The translations under genes and the position numbers were made by a program. Under the pieces are notes generated by a model. That model saw only the letters and a program-made list of their open reading frames with translations, had not been told where the DNA came from and did not search any database. From Saprospiraceae bacterium (GTDB taxonomy: Bacteria > Bacteroidota > Bacteroidia > Chitinophagales > Saprospiraceae), in assembly GCA_020631135.1 (NCBI GenBank), contig JAHDHU010000028.1:1-32280 (forward strand): 32,280 nt of DNA. The letters run 5' to 3'. The stretch's first letter is position 1. Every line of letters begins with the position of its first letter. Below are positions 17,535 through 24,628 of this stretch, one piece after another.

Positions 17535-18962
17535 TTACCCCCATTTTGTAGAATCTACTAAGCTAGGACAATATGCTTTTTCGACTTCAAAATGAAATTG
17601 AGATTTTTGCTCATTGGATAATCTATCTGGAGTATGTATCACAGAGTCAGGCAATGCGGCCAGTTGTGGTAACCAATATCTTACGTAAGCACCTTTAGGG
17701 TCATATTTTTTGGCCTGACTAAGAATGTTGAAATAACGATCTTCTCTTGGATCACTACCTACCCCAGCGATGTAATTCCAGTTGCCGTAATTACTACACG
17801 GATCGTAATCGATCAATAAGGACTCAAAATATTCAGCTCCCATTAACCAATTTATATTGAGGTCTTTGACTAAAAAACTGGCAGTATTTTGTCTACCCCG
17901 GTTACTCATAAAGCCAGTCGCATTCAATTCTTTCATATTGGCATCGATGAATGGAACGCCAGTTTCTCCTTCAGACCATTTTTTAAAGGTATCCCAATCT
18001 ACATGATCATTTTCTGCCTTTTCTGTGAGGCCAGATAACTGAAAAATCCTGTTGCCATGCTTTTTTCCCATCAATCTGAAAAAGTCCCTCCAGAGCAATT
18101 CGAAAAATATCCAGTATGTACTTTGATTAGCTCCTTTAGATTTTTCAAAGTCCTTGAGTCTTTGATATACCATTTTGGGAGACAGGCATCCATTGGAGAG
18201 CCAACAAGAAAATTTGGTAGAAAAATCTCGACCTAATAATCCATTGCGCGTTTCTTTGTATTTAAGTGCAAGCTCCGTTTCTTCGAAGTAATAGTCTAAT
18301 TGTGCCAGCGCTTCTGTTTCGCCCCCATGGAAATTCATTCCCTTTTCGATTTCGAAATCATCAAAACCAAAATCTTCCAGAACAGGAATTTGCCCTTTGT
18401 CTTCTATTTCCGATAGATCGGAAAATTTAAAATTCGCTTCTGTGAGTGGCAATCGTATTGGAATATATTTTTCTACTTCTTTTCTAAAGGAGGTAAAAAA
18501 ATCAGGCGTGTGCGTTACAGGAAAAGGAAGATCCGACGTATAGTACAACATCTTTCCCCGACTGTATCTTATTTCCCGACCAAAGCTCCAAAGTAATTTT
18601 TCTAATTTGTCTTGGACGTCCACCTCTTCTTGGGTACGTTCTCTATTACAAAATATCCAAGAGGCTTTGAGCTGCCTTGCCAATTCGACCAAAATATCTT
18701 CTGGTTTACCAGAAAAGACAAGCAAATCAGATCCTTTCGATCTTAAATTCTCTCTTAAATCGACAACACTTTCTATGATAAACTTTGTCCTAAACTTTCC
18801 CGTTTTGGGAAAACCAAACTTGGTTTGGCCCTTAAAAATTCTTTCATCGAAGATATAAACAGGCACCACTTTTTCAGAAGAAGCAGAAGCTTCATAAAAA
18901 GCTTCATTATCATGAAGCCTAAGGTCATTTCTAAACCAAACTATGCTTACTTTTGATTCCAA
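17535..18962 (-). CDS. DASH-type cryptochrome / photolyase family protein
   Basis: The 475-residue flavoprotein has the N-terminal photolyase fold (VSIVWFRNDLRLHDNEAF) and the C-terminal FAD domain. Key FAD-site segments are GETGVPFIDANMKELNATGF (~330-350), MSNRGRQNTASFLVKDL, and DYDPCSNYGNWNYIAGVGSD (~385-404). The ending DPKGAYVRYWLPQLAALP matches the DASH subfamily. These proteins bind FAD and usually MTHF and repair cyclobutane dimers in single-stranded DNA using blue light; some also signal. The start is a TTG at 18962-18960: an in-frame TAA lies six codons upstream and the conserved VWFRNDLR begins at residue 8, so no ATG can serve. It is divergent from the lipoprotein-SCO-cytochrome unit with 62 bases between starts. 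Function is known for the family, not proven here. Confidence 0.93.
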   Translation of the reverse strand: MESKVSIVWFRNDLRLHDNEAFYEASASSEKVVPVYIFDERIFKGQTKFGFPKTGKFRTKFIIESVVDLRENLRSKGSDLLVFSGKPEDILVELARQLKASWIFCNRERTQEEVDVQDKLEKLLWSFGREIRYSRGKMLYYTSDLPFPVTHTPDFFTSFRKEVEKYIPIRLPLTEANFKFSDLSEIEDKGQIPVLEDFGFDDFEIEKGMNFHGGETEALAQLDYYFEETELALKYKETRNGLLGRDFSTKFSCWLSNGCLSPKMVYQRLKDFEKSKGANQSTYWIFFELLWRDFFRLMGKKHGNRIFQLSGLTEKAENDHVDWDTFKKWSEGETGVPFIDANMKELNATGFMSNRGRQNTASFLVKDLNINWLMGAEYFESLLIDYDPCSNYGNWNYIAGVGSDPREDRYFNILSQAKKYDPKGAYVRYWLPQLAALPDSVIHTPDRLSNEQKSQFHFEVEKAYCPSLVDSTKWG

Positions 18963-19024
18963 TTTTTGAGTTCTTGTTTATTAAACAAATTTAGTTTTCA
19001 AGAGTTTGATTTTAAAGCATAAAA

Positions 19025-19456
19025 ATGAAAAAGCAGTTTTTCCTAGGATGTAAGTTATTGATAATTTCTTGCGTATTAATGTATTCGTGTAAAAACAAAA
19101 ACGTTGACCCTGAACTTCAATCACTCATGGACAATGTGATGGCTGTTCACGATGAGGTGATGCCTAAAATGGGAGAAATTCACAAGCTCAAAAAACAGCT
19201 CAAAAAAGAATTAAAAAATAATCTTGAAGAAGTCTCAGAGAAGAGAAGTAAGATTTTACAGCACATGACCGCTTTAGATGATGCAGACGAAGGAATGATG
19301 AATTGGATGGCAGAATATAAAAAGCTGAGCAAGTTAGAAGAAGATCAGGACCCGATGAGTTATTATCAAGCCGAACAAGTTAAGATTGATAAGGTCCGTG
19401 ACGATATGCTAAGTTCTATTGAAAACGCAAAGCTATTTTTGAATGAGGCAGACTAG
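19025..19456 (+). CDS. Small helical Met/His-rich lipoprotein
   Basis: This is a 143-residue lipoprotein with lipobox LMYSC and lipidated Cys at C22. The mature part is almost entirely predicted helix, very charged, with a KKQLKKELKNN middle suggesting a helical hairpin or coiled coil. It contains the motif HDEVMPKM and matches from memory a Bacteroidota family often labelled viral A-type inclusion protein, a name without functional support. The mature ~122 residues hold ten Met and three His, with M35, M39, H42, M46, M49 and H53 spaced 4-3-4-3-4 along one helix face. It is the first gene of a unit with a SCO chaperone (14-base overlap) and a cytochrome c, which suggests a periplasmic respiratory or copper-related role. 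That role is inference. Confidence 0.8.
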   Translation: MKKQFFLGCKLLIISCVLMYSCKNKNVDPELQSLMDNVMAVHDEVMPKMGEIHKLKKQLKKELKNNLEEVSEKRSKILQHMTALDDADEGMMNWMAEYKKLSKLEEDQDPMSYYQAEQVKIDKVRDDMLSSIENAKLFLNEAD

Positions 19457-20075
19457 TAAAATATTTTTTTGGACTTTGGTTTCTTGCCTACTTCTCGTTT
19501 CCTGTAAAGAAGAGGAAAAAACTTTACCAGTTCTTGGCAATAATAAAATAGTAGATGGAGAGGAAGTCCCTCATTTTATTCCAGATTTTGCCTACCTCTC
19601 CCAAGATAGTGCAATCATTACCAATGAATTCTTAAAAAAACATATCTATTTAGCTGATTGTTTCTTTACACATTGTCCTTCTATCTGTCCAAAAGTCACC
19701 AAACAGATGCTTAGGATCCACGATGAATACAAATCGAATGATAAAGTTAAACTGGTTTCTTTTACACTCGATCCAAAAAGAGATACGCCGGATAGGTTAA
19801 AAATGTATGGAGACAATTTAGACATCGATCATGACAAATGGTACATGTTACATGGCGACAAAGAAGCAACCTACGATTTATGTTTCGAATTCTTCATAAG
19901 TGCCATGGATGACGAATTGGCTCCAGGAGGAATCAATCATTCGGGTCAAATTGTTTTGGTAGATCAACAAAATCATATCCGAGCTTTCGCCGATGGGACT
20001 GACCCTGAGGCCGTAGATGATTTATTAAAGGACATAAAAATTTTACTCAAAGAAATTGAAGAAAAGTCTAATTAG
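19443..20075 (+). CDS. SCO1/SenC-family copper chaperone lipoprotein
   Basis: The 210-residue protein has a lipoprotein signal (LLVSC, C21) and a thioredoxin-like SCO domain. The copper ligands are visible: C78 and C82 in THCPSICPKV and the distal H166 in INHSGQ. The strand VSFTLDPKRDTPDRL is typical of the family. SCO proteins deliver or reduce copper at the CuA site of cytochrome c oxidase on the outer face of the inner membrane. The ATG overlaps the end of the preceding lipoprotein gene by 14 bases, and its own 3' end overlaps the next gene by 20, so translation is probably coupled. No oxidase subunit lies in this window. Confidence 0.93.
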   Translation: MRQTSKIFFWTLVSCLLLVSCKEEEKTLPVLGNNKIVDGEEVPHFIPDFAYLSQDSAIITNEFLKKHIYLADCFFTHCPSICPKVTKQMLRIHDEYKSNDKVKLVSFTLDPKRDTPDRLKMYGDNLDIDHDKWYMLHGDKEATYDLCFEFFISAMDDELAPGGINHSGQIVLVDQQNHIRAFADGTDPEAVDDLLKDIKILLKEIEEKSN

Positions 20076-20430
20076 TCTCATCATCCTTTGTTTTTTAGCT
20101 TGCAATAAAAGCCCTTTTATACAAGGAGAAGAACTTTATCAAAAATATTGTAGTTCTTGCCATATGGCTGATGGAACCGGTTTAAAAAAGATCTATCCAT
20201 CTTTAAAAAACAATTCCAAAGTTTGGAACGGGAGCCTAAACTTACCTTGCCTCATTCGAGAAGGTCATAAGGGGAATATCCTATCTGCAGATATGCCCGC
20301 CTTTGCCAAACTTACTGTTGCTGAAATATCAAATATTGTCAACTTTCTTCATCATTCGATGAATGATCAGAAAACTGTTTCATTTAGTGCGATAAAAAGC
20401 CAACTAAATGAGTGCGAGCAGCGTAAATAG
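20056..20430 (+). CDS. Class I cytochrome c lipoprotein
   Basis: The 124-residue protein has a lipoprotein signal ending LCFLAC (C16), a heme attachment site CSSCH (32-36) and a likely distal ligand M80 in ADMPAF, as in single-heme class I cytochromes c. The start is a TTG at 20056-20058 that gives MKKSLISLII; no ATG is available before the signal peptide. It lies inside the end of the SCO gene (20-base overlap). It probably carries electrons at the outer face of the inner membrane, perhaps to the oxidase served by the SCO protein. That link is inferred from the operon. Confidence 0.9.
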   Translation: MKKSLISLIILCFLACNKSPFIQGEELYQKYCSSCHMADGTGLKKIYPSLKNNSKVWNGSLNLPCLIREGHKGNILSADMPAFAKLTVAEISNIVNFLHHSMNDQKTVSFSAIKSQLNECEQRK

Positions 20431-20454
20431 AAATAATGGCATTATAACAGTGTG

Positions 20455-20498
20455 ACAATTCTTTTTGGCTCGTGACAGCTTAAAAGCATAAGAATTGT
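20455..20498. repeat. Nine-base inverted repeat overlapping a promoter
   Basis: ACAATTCTT (20455-20463) is perfectly repeated in inverse as AAGAATTGT (20490-20498), and the right arm runs into the -7 box of the downstream adhesin gene. GTGACA also occurs twice as a direct repeat at 20452 and 20472, a 20-base period. It may be an operator, but the 26-base spacer is long for one. Confidence 0.4.
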
Positions 20499-20505
20499 AC
20501 TTTTG
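20498..20505 (+). promoter_or_regulatory. Candidate -7 box (TACTTTTG) for the anchor-L/CHU_C adhesin
   Basis: An exact TAnnTTTG match lies 18 bases before the ATG at 20524, giving a predicted leader of about 15 bases. A TTTG occurs at 20464-20467, but 30 bases away is too far for a standard -33 element. Confidence 0.45.
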
Positions 20506-20523
20506 GAATTCCACACATTAAAT

Positions 20524-22926
20524 ATGAAAAGTTTATCTACCCTATTCATGTTGTTTTTGGTTTCGGCAGCTTTATGTCAACCTACAAACAACGATTGTTC
20601 TGGAGTAATTAGTTTGGGTGTCGCGCCAGTTTGTGATGGCACCGTTTACACCAATATTGCTGCAACTCCATACGATATCACCATTGAAAACGAGCCTCCA
20701 TGTTTTATTTCTAATCCGCCTCAAAATGATGTTTGGTTTTCTTTTACGGTAGATACTGACATAACCGAAATCAATTTGACCATAGAAGGTACGGCAGTAA
20801 ATGGAAACAATGCCTTATCCAATATCCAAGGTGCCATTTATCGTGGTTTTTGTGCACCTGGTGCTTTGTCATTAAGGGATTGTTTTGTGGGCAATACTGG
20901 CGAGACGAGCTTATCCATAGAGTTGACAAATCTAACACCTGGGGAGATTTACTATCTGAGAATTGACAATTTCGCAGGCGATAATTTCGAAGGTGATTTT
21001 ACGCTTTGTTTAGAAGAAGGTTCAAACGAACAAAACATTGACGATGGTGGAAGTACCGCTTGCCAAGGAATCCTCTACGATTCTGGAGGACCAGATGGTG
21101 ATTATGGCAACAACGAAAATCACGTTTTTACTATTTGTCCAAGTGATCTGCACCAATGCATAATTTTCAATTTAGAATATTACAATATTGAAGCCGGTGC
21201 TTTTGGCATTGGAGATATTATGAATTTTTATGATGGTGACAACAATAACTCACCTCTGTTGGCAACTTTAAGTGGCGATGATTTTGTGGGTATCGCTCAT
21301 GGTGGTGGTGGCGTATGTTTTACAGTCTACGCCACAGAATGTTTGACAATTGAATTTATATCTGATGGCAGCAATACCTTTGAAGGATTTGCTGCAACGT
21401 GGGAATGCTCGCTACAACCTTGTGAAGAAATTGAGTTAATGACGGTAGAAGAAGGCACCGCTAATTCAGAAATCGAAAATATACTTTCAACACCTTTCAC
21501 TCAAGTTGATGTTGTAAGTATTAACTGTCAAACAGAAGCTTATGGAACGTTTGATGCAACGGGAAACACAGATTTAGGCTTAGGCGAAGGACTTCTTCTT
21601 ACCAGTGGTTTAGCGAGCAATGCCATCGGTCCTAATCTTGACGGAAGTTCAAGTGACAATGATTTTGATTTACCCGAGGGAGACCCCGATTTAGATATTT
21701 TATCAGATTTATTTGGTGATGGTTCAGAATCTTTTGATGCTTGTGTCGTTGAAGTTGATGTTTTTGCGAATACCAATGAATTGAGTTTTGAATACATTTT
21801 TGGGTCCGAAGAATATGCCGAATGGGTAGGTTCTTTTAACGATATTTTTGCGCTGCTTATCTCGGGACCGGGCATCACAGATGGTATTCCAGAGATTGGT
21901 GGACAAAAGAATCTAGCTGCATTGCCGGATGGCACCTTCGTGGAAATAAACAATGTAAACAACATCACCAACTGGGAGTATTATAGAAATAATACCAATG
22001 GTCAAACCTCGGGATATGACGGATTGACTTCTGATTTTATGGGCGTCAAAAAAAGTTTGACGGCTCGGACCGAAGTAACTCCTTGTGAAACATATAGATT
22101 AAAATTTGCCATTGCAGATCGTGCAGACGCTGCTTTTGATTCAGGTGTTTTTATTTCAGAAATTACAGCTGGGGTTCCAGAAATTGAAGTGGTCTTTTCA
22201 AATGGATTAGATTACTTTGTCGAAGATTGTTCGGGTACGGGTGACGTTTTAATTATTCGTATTTCAGACGAATTGGAAGAAGACATAAGTTTTGCTTTAA
22301 ATCTTAGTGGTACAGCCACGATAGATGAGGACTATATGGTCATGTTGCCAGATACTTTGACTTTTCTTGCAGGCACAACCGAATTGTCCTTTCCAATCTC
22401 TGTTTTAAGTGATGGAATTGTAGAACCAACAGAAACCATTTTGATCGATTTACAAAATGATTTTGGTTGTGGTGTGGTTGACTTGGCTTCCATTGAAATA
22501 GAAATTCGAGATGCCTTAAATGTTGATATAGATCTACCACAAGACTCCCTTTTTACCTGTGGTGGGAATGAAGTAATTCTTACCGCTGAAGGTGCCGTGG
22601 AATACAACTGGTTTCCATCTGATCTCATTATCGATGGTGGAATGAGCAATACAGCTACGATCAGTACAAATACTAGTGGATGGTTGTATGTCACTGGTGG
22701 ATTACCTGGAATTAATACTCCTGAATGTATCGATGTAGACAGTGTTTACCTATCGATAATCAACCCCAGTGTAGAAATTGTAGCTTCCGCAGATAGCATT
22801 TGTTTTGGAGATACCATTTTTGTTGAAGCTTTAAACAATGTTGGTGATTCCAATATTCAATGGTCTCCTGACTTTGCTGGAATTGATAATCCAAATGCCG
22901 CGATGCCGGTCAACAATACATTGTAA
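20524..22926 (+). CDS. T9SS-exported adhesin, 5' part: CUB, choice-of-anchor-L and Calx-beta-like domains
   Basis: This 800-residue frame starts with a signal peptide (MKSLSTLFMLFLVSAALCQ). The chosen ATG at 20524 is after the -7 box; an in-frame TTG at 20503 lies within that box. Modules in order: a pre-peptidase-like beta domain (~20-165), a CUB-like domain (~175-296, with DIMNFYDGDNNNSPLLATLSG), a choice-of-anchor-L domain (~301-549, with FEYIFGSEEYAEWVGSFND and ADRADAAFDSGVFI), a Calx-beta-like domain (~551-666) and part of an Ig-like domain. The frame stops at TAA 22924-22926 in the middle of an Ig-like module and lacks any sorting tail. The next frame continues the same protein, so this is a gene split by a frameshift between 22890 and 22926. 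Without correction the product would enter the periplasm but lack a T9SS signal. Confidence 0.85.
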   Translation: MKSLSTLFMLFLVSAALCQPTNNDCSGVISLGVAPVCDGTVYTNIAATPYDITIENEPPCFISNPPQNDVWFSFTVDTDITEINLTIEGTAVNGNNALSNIQGAIYRGFCAPGALSLRDCFVGNTGETSLSIELTNLTPGEIYYLRIDNFAGDNFEGDFTLCLEEGSNEQNIDDGGSTACQGILYDSGGPDGDYGNNENHVFTICPSDLHQCIIFNLEYYNIEAGAFGIGDIMNFYDGDNNNSPLLATLSGDDFVGIAHGGGGVCFTVYATECLTIEFISDGSNTFEGFAATWECSLQPCEEIELMTVEEGTANSEIENILSTPFTQVDVVSINCQTEAYGTFDATGNTDLGLGEGLLLTSGLASNAIGPNLDGSSSDNDFDLPEGDPDLDILSDLFGDGSESFDACVVEVDVFANTNELSFEYIFGSEEYAEWVGSFNDIFALLISGPGITDGIPEIGGQKNLAALPDGTFVEINNVNNITNWEYYRNNTNGQTSGYDGLTSDFMGVKKSLTARTEVTPCETYRLKFAIADRADAAFDSGVFISEITAGVPEIEVVFSNGLDYFVEDCSGTGDVLIIRISDELEEDISFALNLSGTATIDEDYMVMLPDTLTFLAGTTELSFPISVLSDGIVEPTETILIDLQNDFGCGVVDLASIEIEIRDALNVDIDLPQDSLFTCGGNEVILTAEGAVEYNWFPSDLIIDGGMSNTATISTNTSGWLYVTGGLPGINTPECIDVDSVYLSIINPSVEIVASADSICFGDTIFVEALNNVGDSNIQWSPDFAGIDNPNAAMPVNNTL

Positions 22927-22934
22927 ATGTAGAC

Positions 22935-24566
22935 TTGGGTGGCTGTACTGCTTCTGATACTTTGGATATTTGGGTAGATGCTTTTGATGTACCTCTACTC
23001 ACCATGCCCTTCGACACAACTGTATGCGAAGGTGCAGAGTTTCCTTTAGCGACTTATCCATTTCCATCGATGACCACACAGTTTGAATGGTCTCCCTCCG
23101 ACCAATTAAGTGGTAACAACATACCTGATCCTATATTCACGGCTGGAGAAAGTACCACAATTAATCTCAACGTTACGAGTGCCAACCAGCTATGTGAAGA
23201 AAACTTTGAATTTGACATCACGGTTCTCGAAAATCAAGCAGAGATATTAGGTGACAGCACTTATCAAATCTGTCTTGGTGAATCTGTCGAGATTACAAGA
23301 GCTAGCAATCCAGGTACTTTTACTTTTAACCCAGTAGAAGTAATCACTGATCTGATAGATGCTACAACTGTAGAAGTTACACCCACTGAATCCATGTGGT
23401 TTTATTTAACACAAACCGAGCCACAGGCTTTTTGCAATTTTCAAGATTCAGTTTATATCCAAGTAGATTCTTTACCTGATATGACCATCGAAGCAGTACC
23501 GGATAATAATCCATATTGCTTTGGAGAAATAGTTTCTTTGATATCTCCGAATTACGACCCTGCATTATTCCCCAATATCATGCACCAATGGACGCCTTCT
23601 ATCGGAGTTGTTGACTATGATGACAATCAGAACAATTATAATATTGGAATCGTTGCCACTGAAACGACAACATATATCCGTCAAACTACCAATGGCACAT
23701 GTCAAGAAACAGAAAGTATAACAATAAACGTGGTAAACCCAAATTTATCATTGACTGTTATGGACACCACCGTGTGCTTGGGTGAATCCTTTTTACTTGA
23801 TGTTATTAGTTCTGACAATCTCGAAGAAATCGAATGGACTTCTTCTCAAACCCTTTCACTTTCTTGTAATGATTGTCTCAATCCTACGATTACAGCAAAT
23901 GGGAATGGAGCTGCTACGATCACTGCAGAAGTCCAAGGATGTCCGATTAGCGCTACGGTGAATGTGAGCATTCCACCACCTCCAACTTCTGAAATATCAG
24001 GAGACATTCAGATTCCTTTAGGTAATGAAGTTGATCTTACCGCTCTCATAGATCCACTTCCATCTTCCGAGATATTATGGTTTGTAGAAGGTACTTCTTC
24101 AGGAAGCACAGGGATGACTTTCATGCACTTGCCAACTGAAGAATATACGGATTATTCGATTCAATTTATGGACCAGTTTGGTTGTACATACATGGACACA
24201 ATTACGATCCAAGTACTCATTCCTAAATTTGATTTCCCCAATGTTTTTGCACCTGGAGATACACAAGGAGACTCTCTCAACAGAGTTTTCAACTATGTTG
24301 TTTGGTTAGATAATAATGCCAATGGCCAACTTGATTCGGATGAAGTAGTAGATGATGCGGAGTACGAAGTTTCGCAATTCGGAATTTATAATCGATGGGG
24401 AGAGGCCGTTTTAAATTGTGATGATCGAGATTGTGCGGTGGATGGCTGGAACGGAGATTACAAAGACAAAGCTCAACCTCTAGATGTGTATTTGTACATC
24501 TTTGAAGCTACTTTGATAAACGGAGATAAAATAAAAGCCAAAGGTGATTTGACGCTTTTGCGTTGA
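22935..24566 (+). CDS. T9SS-exported adhesin, 3' part with CHU_C type B sorting tail
   Basis: The frame is open from 22890 (in-frame TAA at 22887) and has a nominal TTG start at 22935, but no signal peptide and no credible ribosome binding site, so it is very probably the continuation of the upstream frame. It reads ...QYIVNVDLGGCTASDTLDIW, completing the Ig-like module begun before the break. Several Cys-containing PKD/Ig-like modules follow, then the CHU_C domain (~431-543): FPNVFAPGDTQGDSLNRVF, IYNRWGEAV, DGWNGDYKDKAQPLDVYLYI and KGDLTLLR. CHU_C is the type B T9SS sorting domain, which usually works with a PorP/SprF partner. The intact protein would have about 1345 residues. The 3' end is convergent with the TonB receptor. 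Confidence 0.85.
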   Translation: MGGCTASDTLDIWVDAFDVPLLTMPFDTTVCEGAEFPLATYPFPSMTTQFEWSPSDQLSGNNIPDPIFTAGESTTINLNVTSANQLCEENFEFDITVLENQAEILGDSTYQICLGESVEITRASNPGTFTFNPVEVITDLIDATTVEVTPTESMWFYLTQTEPQAFCNFQDSVYIQVDSLPDMTIEAVPDNNPYCFGEIVSLISPNYDPALFPNIMHQWTPSIGVVDYDDNQNNYNIGIVATETTTYIRQTTNGTCQETESITINVVNPNLSLTVMDTTVCLGESFLLDVISSDNLEEIEWTSSQTLSLSCNDCLNPTITANGNGAATITAEVQGCPISATVNVSIPPPPTSEISGDIQIPLGNEVDLTALIDPLPSSEILWFVEGTSSGSTGMTFMHLPTEEYTDYSIQFMDQFGCTYMDTITIQVLIPKFDFPNVFAPGDTQGDSLNRVFNYVVWLDNNANGQLDSDEVVDDAEYEVSQFGIYNRWGEAVLNCDDRDCAVDGWNGDYKDKAQPLDVYLYIFEATLINGDKIKAKGDLTLLR

Positions 24567-24628
24567 CGAAGAAGCTTATTGAATCTTAGCGATTGGCTTT
24601 CGCGAATGAATAGGAATTTGAATGTAAG

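Noticed and set aside
21540-21971. 143-codon minus-strand ORF
   Set aside because: Antisense to the choice-of-anchor-L domain, which is clearly coding on the plus strand; the translation is Ser/Pro/Lys-rich and unlike any protein I know.
22900-22926. Programmed -1 ribosomal frameshifting at the adhesin break
   Set aside because: The direction fits, but no slippery heptamer and no downstream pseudoknot candidate is seen; mutation or sequence error is simpler.
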